Notes: a model not told the origin generated them from the sequence alone. A stretch of DNA of 18,476 nt from an uncultured Oscillospiraceae bacterium (GCA_944385455.1 CALWXI010000034.1:1-18476); one strand, 5' to 3'; counted from the first letter of the stretch, positions 1-7,542 are shown. A program made the numbers and translations.

Positions 1-80
1 GCTGCGCCGTGGCCAGGGGCGTGGGCGCGCTCAGCGCCGAAGCGCTGCAGCAGGGCATCGACATGATTTTGCCGTCGTGA
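1..80 (+). CDS. 3' end of an unidentified protein-coding gene
   Basis: Reading from base 3, the frame is open for 25 codons and ends in TGA at 78-80; the last residues read GIDMILPS. The codon choice (GCC, GTG, CTG, CAG) matches the other genes here, and the strong hairpin terminator that follows at 112-147 supports a real gene end. The visible tail has no motif I can assign. It is transcribed convergently with ygfK, so it is not in the ssnA-ygfK transcript, although purine or molybdenum-enzyme genes often lie nearby in such clusters. No function is proposed. Confidence 0.55.
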   Translation, partial: CAVARGVGALSAEALQQGIDMILPS

Positions 81-111
81 AACAAAAAGGGAAAGGACCG
101 CCGGAGGACAT

Positions 112-147
112 AAAAACGCCTGGGGCCATTTGGCCCCAGGCGTTTTT
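112..147. terminator. Bidirectional intrinsic terminator between convergent genes
   Basis: A perfect inverted repeat pairs bases 112-128 with 131-147. The core is CGCCTGGGGCCA against TGGCCCCAGGCG. It is flanked by an A run on the left and a T run on the right, so on either strand the hairpin is followed by U residues. It lies between the end of the plus-strand gene at 80 and the ygfK stop at 156, and would terminate both. Confidence 0.9.
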
Positions 148-155
148 ATGGTGAG

Positions 156-3107
156 TCAGCCGATGAGATAGCCGTACTGGGTCAGCACAGTGTAGATGAA
201 CACCTCTACGTCGGCGGGGAGGTCGTTCGGCCCGTCCAGATCCGCTTCCAGCACCTGACCGTTCAGACGGACCAGCACCTTTCTGCCGCCCAGGGGCAGG
301 AAGCCGGAGTTGTGAGTGCTCTCGTCGAAGCCCGCCCGGTCCAAAAACAGCGTAAACTTGTCCCGGTAGGGAGCGGAATCATAGGGACAGAAGACGGCGC
401 AGTTGCCGCACTCGTTGCACATCCGGTCCACATGGAGGATCTGGCGGCGTCCGTCGGGCAGAGCCACCACCACGTTGGCCCGGTTGGGACACACGTCGGC
501 GCAGACCTGGCAGACAGTGTTGCAGCTCAGGCACCGGTCGCCCTCGCACTTGGCGGACTCACAGAGGATGCCCTTCTTGGCGATGGCCTCGGACCGGGAG
601 ACCTTGGCGTGGCTGGGAATGGCGTAGCGGTGGGCATCGCCGATGACGGCATTGGCGAACCACTGGGCGTCCGCGATGCCTTCCACCACGGTGGCGGGGC
701 CCCGCATGGCATCGCCGCCCACATAGACGCCCTCGATGTTGGTCTTGAAATCGGGGATGCCCTTGGCATCCACCTGGATGCCGTTGCGGGTGAAGAGCTC
801 GCTGTCCACCTGCTCGCCCACAGCGGCGACCACCGTGTCGCAGGGGATCTTCACCATCTCACCAGTGGGGACGGGCTTGCGGCGGCCCTGTTCGTCGGGA
901 TCGCCCAGCTTCATTTTCTCGCACACCAGATTGCCGCCGGTCTGCTCCACAGGCGCCACCAGCTCCAGGAACTGCACGCCGTCGGCCATGGCCAGCTCCA
1001 GCTCCTCGGCGTCGGCGGGCATGTACTTTTTGGTGCGGCGGTAGACCAGGGTGGAGGAGGCGGCGCCCGCCCGCAGGGCGGCCCGGGCGGCGTCCATGGC
1101 GGTGTTGCCGCCGCCCACCACGGCCACATGGCCCAGGGAGACAGGCTTGCCGGCCTTCATGTCCTTCAGCCAGCCGATGACGGGCACCACGTTGCCGGGG
1201 ATGTTCAGCTTTCCGGCCTTCCAGGCGCCCACGGCGAAGAAGATGTGGGTGTAGCCCATGGCCTTCAGCTCCGCCACGGAGGGGGCCTCCGTATTCAGCT
1301 TCACCTCCGCTCCCATTTTCTCCATCAGCGCCGCATCCTTGTCGATGGCCGCGTCGGGGATGCGCCAGGCGGGGATCACCTGGCGGACCACGCCTCCCAG
1401 AGAGCCGGTGCGCTCAAAGAGGGTGACGGGAATACCTGCCCGGCCCACGAAGTAGGCCGCCGCCATGCCGGTGGGGCCGCCGCCGATGACGGCCACCCGG
1501 ATGGAAGTTTCAGCGGGGACGGGGGCTTTCAGCTTGGCCATGTAAGCGTCGTAACCCTTCTCGGCGGCCACCAGCTTGGTGCCCCGGATGTTCACCGGCT
1601 GGTCGTAGAAGTTCCGGGTGCACTTGGTCATGCAGTTGTGGGCGCAGATGGTGCCGGTGATGAAGGGCAGGGGGTTCTTTTCGGTGATGAGCCGCAGGGC
1701 GGAGGCGTACTGTCCCCTGCGGCACAGCTCGATATACTCGGGGATGTCCTGGCCGATGGGGCAGCCGCCCTTGCAGGGGGCGGTGAAGCAGTCCATCAGG
1801 GGGACCTTCTCGTAGAGCTTGCGCCGGGGCAGAGGCTTGATGGCCTTGACGTGGTATTGATCCCCCCGGGCGGCGAGGCTCAGGGCCCGGATGCCCGCCA
1901 CGTCCACGCCGGTGAAGGGCTTGAAGTCCAGGACATCCAGCTTGTCGCCGATCTGGGTGAAGCGCTGGTAGCCGCCGGGCTTCAGTTCCGTGGTGGCCAT
2001 GGTGATGGGCCAGATGCCGCACGCGAAGAGCTTGTCGATGTTGAATGCGTCGGCGCCGCCGGCATAGGAGATGCGCAGCCTGCCGCCGAACTCGTCCGCC
2101 AACATGGCGGCCATCGTGGTGGTCAGCGGGAAGAGGGATTTGCCCGCCATGTACATCTCCTCGCTGGGCAGCTCTCCGGCCTTCACATCCACGGGGAAGG
2201 TGTTGGAGAGCTTCAGCCCGAATTCCAGCCCGTGCCGGTCCGCCAGGGCCTGGAGACGGCGGAACATGGGAACTGCGTCGGCGTACTGGAGGTCTTCCTT
2301 GAAATGGTGGTCATCGAAGGCGATGTAGTCATATCCCATGCCGTCCAGGATGGACCGGGCGGTCTCGTAGCCCAGGAGGGTGGGATTGCACTTGACGAAG
2401 GTGTGGAGGTGCTTTTTCTCAATGAGGTAGCTGGCGATGCGCTCGATCTCGTCCGGCGGGCAGCCGTGGAGAGTGGACACCGTCACAGACCTGGAGACGT
2501 GGGGAGTGATGGTGTCGATGTAGTCCGCCTCGCCGGGGAAGAGCTGCTTCAAAACGGCGATGCACTCCCGGAAAATGGGGGTGGCGGAGGCGTCCACCAT
2601 GCCGTCCAGGAAGGTGTTGATCTTCTCGCCCTGGATGCCCGCCAGATCGTAGCCCACGGACATGTTGAACACGAACCCGTCGGGGTCGCCCAGGCCGTAG
2701 ACCTTTGCCATGATCTTCAGGGCGCACCAGGCCTTCACGTATTCCTCAAAGGCCTGCTGGACGTAGAGCTCCGTGGACCATTCGCAGTTGTAGCACTCGT
2801 CCTCGGCCAGGATGCAGGGACGGTTGATGCAGGCGGCCAGGTCGGCGCCGTCCATCTTCTGGACGGTCTTGAGCTCGAAGAACCGGGCGCCGGCGAAGTA
2901 GCCGGCCACAATATTCTGGGCCAGCTGGGTGTTGGGACCGGCGGCGGGGCCGAAGGGGGTCTCGATGGTCTCGCCGAAGATGGGCAGCTTCTTCACACCC
3001 GCCTTGTAGGGTCTGTGGACGCCGAAAACGGTGCCCTCCCGCTGGTATTCCGTGGTGATCCAATGCATCAGTTCCCGGAAGGGAATGGGGGTCATCAATT
3101 CAGACAT
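156..3107 (-). CDS. ygfK: YgfK-type iron-sulfur flavoprotein oxidoreductase (putative selenate reductase subunit family)
   Basis: This 983-residue protein matches the YgfK family along its length. E. coli YgfK is somewhat longer, about 1,030 residues. The N-terminal ~420 residues are a dihydropyrimidine/dihydroorotate dehydrogenase-like barrel with the family strings GPAAGPNTQLAQNI (~53-66) and AEDECYNCEWSTE (~101-113). Next comes a glutamate-synthase-type Fe-S helical domain with Cys440, 445, 449, 488, 492 and 496. The FAD site is IGGGPTG (541-547), the second nucleotide site is VVGGGNTAMDAA (663-674), and GVYVGGDA (~793-800) closes the flavin domain. Two ferredoxin-like Cys sets follow, around 859-873 and 897-907. 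It is probably a cytoplasmic electron-transfer enzyme. The original selenate-reductase name is weakly founded; work on gut bacteria published in 2023 tied ygfK and ssnA to anaerobic urate breakdown. The start has a strong AAGGAGG (3117-3123). It lies 82 nt downstream of ssnA and is presumably co-transcribed. Confidence 0.93.
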   Translation of the reverse strand: MSELMTPIPFRELMHWITTEYQREGTVFGVHRPYKAGVKKLPIFGETIETPFGPAAGPNTQLAQNIVAGYFAGARFFELKTVQKMDGADLAACINRPCILAEDECYNCEWSTELYVQQAFEEYVKAWCALKIMAKVYGLGDPDGFVFNMSVGYDLAGIQGEKINTFLDGMVDASATPIFRECIAVLKQLFPGEADYIDTITPHVSRSVTVSTLHGCPPDEIERIASYLIEKKHLHTFVKCNPTLLGYETARSILDGMGYDYIAFDDHHFKEDLQYADAVPMFRRLQALADRHGLEFGLKLSNTFPVDVKAGELPSEEMYMAGKSLFPLTTTMAAMLADEFGGRLRISYAGGADAFNIDKLFACGIWPITMATTELKPGGYQRFTQIGDKLDVLDFKPFTGVDVAGIRALSLAARGDQYHVKAIKPLPRRKLYEKVPLMDCFTAPCKGGCPIGQDIPEYIELCRRGQYASALRLITEKNPLPFITGTICAHNCMTKCTRNFYDQPVNIRGTKLVAAEKGYDAYMAKLKAPVPAETSIRVAVIGGGPTGMAAAYFVGRAGIPVTLFERTGSLGGVVRQVIPAWRIPDAAIDKDAALMEKMGAEVKLNTEAPSVAELKAMGYTHIFFAVGAWKAGKLNIPGNVVPVIGWLKDMKAGKPVSLGHVAVVGGGNTAMDAARAALRAGAASSTLVYRRTKKYMPADAEELELAMADGVQFLELVAPVEQTGGNLVCEKMKLGDPDEQGRRKPVPTGEMVKIPCDTVVAAVGEQVDSELFTRNGIQVDAKGIPDFKTNIEGVYVGGDAMRGPATVVEGIADAQWFANAVIGDAHRYAIPSHAKVSRSEAIAKKGILCESAKCEGDRCLSCNTVCQVCADVCPNRANVVVALPDGRRQILHVDRMCNECGNCAVFCPYDSAPYRDKFTLFLDRAGFDESTHNSGFLPLGGRKVLVRLNGQVLEADLDGPNDLPADVEVFIYTVLTQYGYLIG

Positions 3108-3189
3108 CAGGTGCTTCCTCCTTTAAACTCCTTGCACGCGGCCTTTCAGCATCTCCGCCCGGCGTGCGCGGGACGGGAGCGGGAAGCGC

Positions 3190-4533
3190 TCAGTATTCCC
3201 GGTGGTTCAGCTGGCCCCAGAGGCGCTTGGCGCTTTCCAGGATTTTTGCGTTGACTGCCTCTTCGTCGATCTCGGTGAGGACGCGGTCGCGCATCAGGAT
3301 CTTTCCGTTGATCATGGTGGTCTGGCACTGGCGGCCGGTCATGCCGAAGATCATGTGGCCGTCGATGTTCTCATCGGAGAAGGGGGTGAAGGGCTTGTAA
3401 TCCATGACGATCACGTCCGCCGCCGCGCCGGGCTTCAGGACCCCCAGGGTGGGGAAGCCGCACCGGGCCGCCATTTTGGCGTTGTTGCGGAAAAGCATCT
3501 CCGTCACTTCGCCCCAGGCCACGTTGGGCAGGCACGCGTTGTGCCGCTGGGAGCACAGCGCCACCTTCAGGGATTCCAGCATGTCGTTGGTGTAGGCATC
3601 GGTGCCCATACCCACCAGAATGCCCTTCTTGCAAAGCTGCAGGACGGGGGAGATGCCCACGGCGTTGCCCATGTTGCTCTCGGGGTTGTTGACGCACATG
3701 GTGTCGGTGGCCCTGATGATGTCTATCTCGGCGGTGTTGACGTGGATGCAGTGGCCCAGGATGGTCTTTTCTCCCAGGATGCCGTGATCCTGGAGCCGCT
3801 GCACCGGGCGGCGGCCGTAGTTCTGGAGGCTGTCGTAGACGTCGTTCATGCCCTCGGAGACGTGGATGTGGTAGCCCACCCGGCCGTTGTTGGCCGCCTG
3901 CATCCGGTCGAAGGTCTTGTCGGAGATGGTGAACAGGGCGTGGCCGCCGAACATGGCCTTGAGCATGGGATCGGGGTGTTTCTCGCAGTAGTCGATGAAA
4001 TCCTTGTTTTCCTGCACGGACTGGATGGACTTCTCTTCGCCGTCCCGGTCGCTGACCTCGTAGCAGAGGCTGGCCCGCATGCCGTACTCCTTGGTGACCT
4101 GGGCGATCTGCATCAGGGAGCCGGGGATCTGGCAGAAGGAGGCATGGTGGTCGAAGATGGTGGTGACGCCCTGCTTGATGGAGTCCATCACCAGGGCCTG
4201 GGCGGAGGCCCGGGTGGCCTCCAGATCCAGATGGCGGTCGATGGCCCACCAGGTGCCGTCCAGCACCTCATAGAAATTGGTGGGGTTGTTGCCCGTGATG
4301 GACAGGCCACGGGCCAGGGCGGAGTAAATGTGGGTGTGGGCATTGATGAGTCCGGGCATGATGACGCCGCCCCGGGCGTCCACGAACTCCGCCTGGGGAT
4401 ATCGGGCCTTCAGCTCGGCGGTGGTACCCACGGCCGCGATCTCGCTTCCCTCCGTGACCACGCCGCCGTCGGGGATGTAGCCGGTGCCCTCGCCATCCCG
4501 GGTGATGACTTTGCCGTTTGCCAGTAAGATCAT
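3190..4533 (-). CDS. ssnA: SsnA family amidohydrolase (putative aminohydrolase)
   Basis: The protein has 447 residues, close to the ~442 of E. coli SsnA, with an amidohydrolase-superfamily barrel. Visible metal-site elements are NAHTHIYS (64-71, HxH = His66/His68), FDHHAS (127-132), YHIHVSEG (221-228, His222/His224), GHCIH (260-264) and MGTDAYTNDM (309-318, Asp312). These are the HxH...H...H...D ligands of the guanine-deaminase/atrazine-chlorohydrolase branch. SsnA is found with ygfK, xdh and hyuA-type genes in anaerobic purine or urate catabolism clusters. Its exact substrate is not certain; a ring-opening or deaminating step on a purine-derived intermediate is inferred. The start ATG follows an excellent AAGGAGG (4539-4545). 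It is the first gene of the ssnA-ygfK unit, and its leader carries the attenuator described separately, so expression is likely regulated by premature termination. Confidence 0.93.
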   Translation of the reverse strand: MILLANGKVITRDGEGTGYIPDGGVVTEGSEIAAVGTTAELKARYPQAEFVDARGGVIMPGLINAHTHIYSALARGLSITGNNPTNFYEVLDGTWWAIDRHLDLEATRASAQALVMDSIKQGVTTIFDHHASFCQIPGSLMQIAQVTKEYGMRASLCYEVSDRDGEEKSIQSVQENKDFIDYCEKHPDPMLKAMFGGHALFTISDKTFDRMQAANNGRVGYHIHVSEGMNDVYDSLQNYGRRPVQRLQDHGILGEKTILGHCIHVNTAEIDIIRATDTMCVNNPESNMGNAVGISPVLQLCKKGILVGMGTDAYTNDMLESLKVALCSQRHNACLPNVAWGEVTEMLFRNNAKMAARCGFPTLGVLKPGAAADVIVMDYKPFTPFSDENIDGHMIFGMTGRQCQTTMINGKILMRDRVLTEIDEEAVNAKILESAKRLWGQLNHREY

Positions 4534-4557
4534 AAAAACCTCCTTGCTCCCTCGATG

Positions 4558-4599
4558 AAAAAGAAAAGGCGCTTCAAACCGTCTCGGTTTGAAACACCC
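4558..4599 (-). terminator. Intrinsic terminator inside the ssnA leader (attenuator)
   Basis: On the minus strand, GGTGTTTCAAACCG (4598-4585) pairs with CGGTTTGAAGCGCC (4581-4568) around the loop AGA. This gives a 14-bp stem with two U-G pairs, and a 15th pair is possible with 4599. TTTTCTTTTT (4567-4558) follows at once. The SD and start codon of ssnA lie only 13-25 nt further on, so this terminator is upstream of its own gene. That is the mark of transcription attenuation rather than gene-end termination. Confidence 0.85.
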
Positions 4600-4662
4600 A
4601 TCAGAAAACGGGAATGATAGGTGTCAGCCCGTGCGCGCGGCACTCCGTTGCAGCTATCATTC
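4594..4662 (-). promoter_or_regulatory. Riboswitch-like aptamer and antiterminator region of the ssnA leader
   Basis: On the minus strand, GAATGATAG (4662-4654) and CTATCATTC (4620-4612) form a perfect 9-bp closing stem around 33 nt. The enclosed part contains a small hairpin, GTGC-CGCGC-GCAC. In competition with this, ACACCTATCA (4624-4615) pairs over all 10 positions (one G-U) with TGATGGGTGT (4603-4594). That hairpin would disrupt both the closing stem and the 5' arm of the terminator at 4568-4599. The closing stem and terminator are compatible with each other. The logic is therefore: aptamer folded, terminator forms, ssnA-ygfK off. The ligand is unknown; a purine-derived compound is an inference from the downstream genes. 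It does not match purine, TPP or other classes I can check by eye. I have a recollection, which I cannot verify, of a candidate RNA motif named after ssnA. Confidence 0.72.
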
Positions 4663-4673
4663 TTTGCTTGTAC

Positions 4674-4703
4674 TTGTTATTGTATCGGAAGCCATGGTAA
4701 AAT
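4674..4703 (+). promoter_or_regulatory. Candidate promoter for the lipoprotein gene
   Basis: TTGTTA (4674-4679), an 18-nt spacer and TAAAAT (4698-4703), preceded by TGG as an extended -10. It overlaps the oppositely directed ssnA promoter almost completely, so the two would compete for polymerase. The resulting 5' leader would be about 110 nt and AT-rich. The -35 is a weak match. Confidence 0.4.
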
Positions 4704-4707
4704 GCAA
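4679..4707 (-). promoter_or_regulatory. Sigma-70-type promoter for ssnA-ygfK
   Basis: The minus strand reads TTGCAT (4707-4702), a 17-nt spacer, then TACAAT (4684-4679). The predicted start near 4672 gives a leader of about 140 nt before the ssnA ATG, which includes the whole attenuator. Only the -35 and -10 match is seen; activity is inferred. Confidence 0.65.
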
Positions 4708-4755
4708 GAAATCCGACTGAGATTTTTTCTGCCGGTTTTTGTGAATTTTACCAAC

Positions 4756-4789
4756 TTGACGGAAACTTTTTTGGGAAAGAGGCCGTCAA
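4756..4789. repeat. Short inverted repeat upstream of the lipoprotein gene
   Basis: TTGACGG (4756-4762) and CCGTCAA (4783-4789) are perfect 7-bp arms separated by 20 nt, about 30-60 nt before the lipoprotein start. It could be an operator or a weak RNA hairpin, or chance. No regulator is encoded next to it. Confidence 0.25.
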
Positions 4790-4818
4790 ACCGGTCATAA
4801 CGGCATGAGGTGATGGAT

Positions 4819-6045
4819 ATGAGACGGATGTTGGTCATGGCGCTGTGTCTGCTGCTGGCGGGCTGCGGAGCTCCGGCGGAGCCGGAGCCTGAAAGGACGC
4901 CGGAGCCGCAGCAGACGCAGGTGGCGGCGGAAACGGCGGCGGGCGTGACGATGGAGCTGGAGCGGACGGTGTATGATCCGACGCTGACCACGTATACCTA
5001 TTTTCTCCACAACGGCACCGGGGAAACGCTATGGCCCATCGGGGAGGCGTTTTCCATTCAGCGCCGGGCCGGAGACGACTGGGAGGATCTGACCCTGCGG
5101 GATGGTACAGGCTGGAACGACATCGGCTACACCCTGGAGCCGGGGGAGACCCTGGCGCTCGCCTGCGGCTTCTGGCCCTACGAGGAGCCGGCGGAGGCGG
5201 GGGAGTACCGGCTGGTGAAGGAGGTGTGCGGCCGGACGCTGACGGCGGAGTTCTCCCTGGGGGAGAGTGTCTACACCGCCCGGACTCCCTACGGTTTCAC
5301 GCCTCTGGAGGAACTGCCGGAGAGCTACGGCGCCGGAGACGCTGTGGGCAGCGGCGCGGCGTGCTTCACCGACCACGGCACGGAAAACGGAGAGGCCGTG
5401 GAAGCGTTTTTGAAAAAGGCGGCTCTTGGGGTGCCCTGCCAGCTGCGGACGGTGCAGGACCACGCCCAGGGGATCCCCATGGTCATTGACGTGATCTATG
5501 AGGACGGCCGCTTCCTCTGGAAGATGCGCAGCGGCGAGGCGGTGTCTCACCGCTACTGTTCCTATCTCGTCACCGACGGCACGGATCTCTACCTCTCCGA
5601 CGGCGCGGACTGGGACGCCGGGGAGCGGTACGGCGACCGGCGGATCTTCCTGGTGCCGCCCCTTCAGGGGACGGCGTGGGTATCCGCGGTGGAAGCCATG
5701 ACGGTGTCCCGCCTGGCCGGCAGCGCCGTGCGGTATCAGGTGTGGTCCGGTGACGGCTGCCGGTCCGCCGGCTTGACGGAGACGCCCACGGCCTTTTTCG
5801 TCAGCTGGCGGGAGCCGGACCGGGGCAGCGGCGGCGCGTCCTACGATCTCGCGGACTGGGACGGCCTGGAGACGGCGGTCACCGGCCTTTCCTGGCAGGC
5901 GGACGGCACGCTGCTTTTGACGTGCGAGACGTCGATGGGAGGGATCAGCCGCCTGTGCTTCGATCCGGAGACGGAGGAGCTGTCCGCGCTGGAGCTGCCG
6001 TCCCTCCCGGAAGGCGGGAGTTCGGCGGAAAAAGACAGCATTTGA
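4819..6045 (+). CDS. Lipoprotein with an Ig-like domain, function unknown
   Basis: From ATG 4819 the protein has 408 residues. It begins with a short basic end, a hydrophobic run and the lipobox LAGC (13-16), so it is probably lipidated at Cys16 and held on the outer face of the membrane. A Pro/Glu-rich linker (~18-32) follows. Residues ~42-146 resemble the bacterial Ig-like fold common in Firmicutes lipoproteins, with features such as FLHNGTGETLWPIGEAFSIQ and LEPGETLAL...AGEYRLVKEV. The C-terminal ~260 residues are rich in Trp, Tyr and Asp and look like beta-structure; I do not recognise them. I chose ATG 4819 because GAGGTG (4807-4812) is well spaced from it; GTG 4810 and ATG 4813 are alternatives. 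It lies divergent from ssnA and 64 nt before the symporter gene, and may share its transcript. Confidence 0.85.
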   Translation: MRRMLVMALCLLLAGCGAPAEPEPERTPEPQQTQVAAETAAGVTMELERTVYDPTLTTYTYFLHNGTGETLWPIGEAFSIQRRAGDDWEDLTLRDGTGWNDIGYTLEPGETLALACGFWPYEEPAEAGEYRLVKEVCGRTLTAEFSLGESVYTARTPYGFTPLEELPESYGAGDAVGSGAACFTDHGTENGEAVEAFLKKAALGVPCQLRTVQDHAQGIPMVIDVIYEDGRFLWKMRSGEAVSHRYCSYLVTDGTDLYLSDGADWDAGERYGDRRIFLVPPLQGTAWVSAVEAMTVSRLAGSAVRYQVWSGDGCRSAGLTETPTAFFVSWREPDRGSGGASYDLADWDGLETAVTGLSWQADGTLLLTCETSMGGISRLCFDPETEELSALELPSLPEGGSSAEKDSI

Positions 6046-6071
6046 CACCAGGCGGAGCAATCTGTTATCCT
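6042..6071 (+). promoter_or_regulatory. Candidate promoter for the AGCS symporter gene
   Basis: A perfect TTGACA (6042-6047) overlaps the lipoprotein stop codon. It is followed after 18 nt by TATCCT (6066-6071) with an extended -10 TG at 6063-6064. The -10 is imperfect, and read-through from the lipoprotein gene is also possible. Confidence 0.42.
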
Positions 6072-6109
6072 GAGCGGGCGAAATTCAAACGGGAAAGGAA
6101 TCCGCGACT

Positions 6110-7510
6110 ATGCTGGGAGATATCGTATCCACCCTCAATGATCTGCTCTATACCTACATTCTGGTCATCTTTTTGCTGGCAGCCGGGGCTTATTTTACCC
6201 TGCGTACCCGCTTCGTGCAGGTGCGGATGCTGGGAGAGGCCTTCCGGGTGCTGCGGGAGAAGTCACCGGACGGGGAGGGCGTGTCCTCCTTTCAGGCGCT
6301 GATGCTTTCCACCGCCTCCCGGGTGGGCACCGGCAACATCGCCGGTGTGTCCATCGCCATCTGTATGGGCGGAGTGGGCGCTGTGTTCTGGATGTGGGTG
6401 GTGGCGCTGCTGGGCGGTGCCACGGCCTTCGTGGAGAGCACGCTGGCTCAGGTGTACAAGGTCCGGGACGGCGCGGGAGGCAGCCGGGGCGGTCCGGCGT
6501 ATTACATCGAGCAGGCCCTGGGGAGCCGCGGGCTGGCGAAGGCGTTCTCCGTGTGCCTGATCCTCACGTATCTGGTGGGCTTCAACATGGTGGCCTCCTA
6601 CAATCTGACGGATGCCTTCTCCGGGTACGCGTTTTTTACCGCCCGCACACCGCTGATCGTGGGCGGCATCCTGGCCCTGGCCACGGCGGCGTGCATCTTC
6701 GGCGGCGGAAAGCGGCTTTCCCGGATCACCTCCGTGCTGGTGCCGGTGATGGGCGGTGCGTATGTGCTGGCGGCGGTGGTGATGATCCTGCTGCATATTC
6801 AGCTGCTGCCGGGCGTCATCGCGGCCATTTTCCAAAATGCCTTTGATGTGCAGGCCGTCTTTGCCGGCTTCACCGGCTCGGCCATGATGCACGGCATCAA
6901 GCGGGGCCTCTTCTCCAACGAGGCCGGCGTGGGGTCCGCTCCCAATGCGGCGGCTGCCGCCATGGTATCCCATCCGGTGAAGCAGGGCCTGGCGCAGATG
7001 TTGTCTGTGTTCCTGGATACGCTGGTGATCTGCAGTGCAACGGCTTTCCTGTGTCTTTGCTCCGGGGTGGCGCCGGATCCGGCTCTGCGGGGCGTCCCCT
7101 ATGTCCAGGCGGCGCTCTCCGGCACCTTCGGCACGGCAGGGACCTGGTTCGTCACCGCCGCCACGCTGCTCTTTGCCTTTACCACCATCCTGGGCAACTA
7201 TTATTACGGCGAGAGCAACCTGCAGTATCTGCTGCGCCGCGGCGCCCGGAAGTGGGAGCTGACGGTGTTCCGTCTGGCTGCGGCGGCCATCGTGTTCCAG
7301 GGGGCGCGGATGGACTTTTCCCTGGCCTGGGATACGGCGGATGTCACCATGGGTCTTATGACCCTCATCAACCTGCCTGCCATCTGCCTGCTCTCCGGCT
7401 CCGCCGTGCGGACCCTGGCGGACTACCGCCGCCAGCGCGGAGCGGGAAGGGACCCGGTGTTCCGGGCGGCGGAGGCCGGGATCCGGGAAAAAACGGAATT
7501 TTGGACCTGA
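6110..7510 (+). CDS. Sodium:alanine/amino-acid symporter, AGCS family
   Basis: This 466-residue integral membrane protein belongs to the AGCS (AlsT/DagA) family, which imports alanine or glycine with Na+ (sometimes H+). Family features are GTGNIAGV (73-80), GGPAYYIE (127-134, usual form GGPMYYI), GLFSNEAGVGSAP (266-278) and GNYYYGE (362-368). There are about ten or eleven hydrophobic segments across ~12-430. The length is normal for the family. The start ATG 6110 follows AAAGGA (6093-6098). Alanine is the commonest substrate, but the exact amino acid cannot be read from sequence. Alanine supply would fit the Ddl/MurF genes further along, though they are not in the same transcript. A strong terminator follows at 7517-7542. 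Confidence 0.93.
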   Translation: MLGDIVSTLNDLLYTYILVIFLLAAGAYFTLRTRFVQVRMLGEAFRVLREKSPDGEGVSSFQALMLSTASRVGTGNIAGVSIAICMGGVGAVFWMWVVALLGGATAFVESTLAQVYKVRDGAGGSRGGPAYYIEQALGSRGLAKAFSVCLILTYLVGFNMVASYNLTDAFSGYAFFTARTPLIVGGILALATAACIFGGGKRLSRITSVLVPVMGGAYVLAAVVMILLHIQLLPGVIAAIFQNAFDVQAVFAGFTGSAMMHGIKRGLFSNEAGVGSAPNAAAAAMVSHPVKQGLAQMLSVFLDTLVICSATAFLCLCSGVAPDPALRGVPYVQAALSGTFGTAGTWFVTAATLLFAFTTILGNYYYGESNLQYLLRRGARKWELTVFRLAAAAIVFQGARMDFSLAWDTADVTMGLMTLINLPAICLLSGSAVRTLADYRRQRGAGRDPVFRAAEAGIREKTEFWT

Positions 7511-7516
7511 CAAAGA

Positions 7517-7542
7517 AGGGCGCCGGAGGCGCCCTCTTTTTT
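7517..7542 (+). terminator. Intrinsic terminator after the AGCS symporter gene
   Basis: GGGCGCC (7518-7524) pairs with GGCGCCC (7528-7534) around loop GGA, with an extra A-T pair, and is followed by TCTTTTTT. It starts 6 nt after the stop codon. Confidence 0.9.

Noticed and set aside
3108..3189. Possible hairpin (GCACGC/GCGTGC) between ssnA and ygfK
   Set aside because: The arms are short with a long interval and no T-run, so it is not convincing as a terminator or attenuator in a GC-rich spacer.
312..3254. 980-codon plus-strand open frame opposite ygfK
   Set aside because: It is antisense to a clear YgfK. Its translation is low-complexity His/Gly/Ala/Leu-rich and has no recognisable domain. 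Such mirror frames are expected with GC-rich third positions.
3202..4527. 441-codon plus-strand open frame opposite ssnA
   Set aside because: Mirror frame of a confident SsnA; composition biased to Val/Gly/His/Asp, no domain.
4621..4650. TPP-riboswitch-like strings (GGAGTGCC and GGGCTGA on the minus strand)
   Set aside because: Only one half resembles the thi-box. The second conserved half, CCTGATCTGG with the following helix, is missing, and the downstream genes are not thiamine genes.
4601..4660. A 19-codon minus-strand reading frame inside the ssnA leader (starts MIAATEC, ends at the antiterminator arm)
   Set aside because: It could suggest ribosome-mediated attenuation, but no Shine-Dalgarno precedes the ATG, and it has no run of regulatory codons. 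It lies within the paired core, so a structure-based switch fits better. It remains an alternative.
4594..4662. Classical purine (guanine/adenine) riboswitch upstream of purine genes
   Set aside because: The element has a single small internal hairpin, not the two kissing hairpins and conserved three-way junction of that class.
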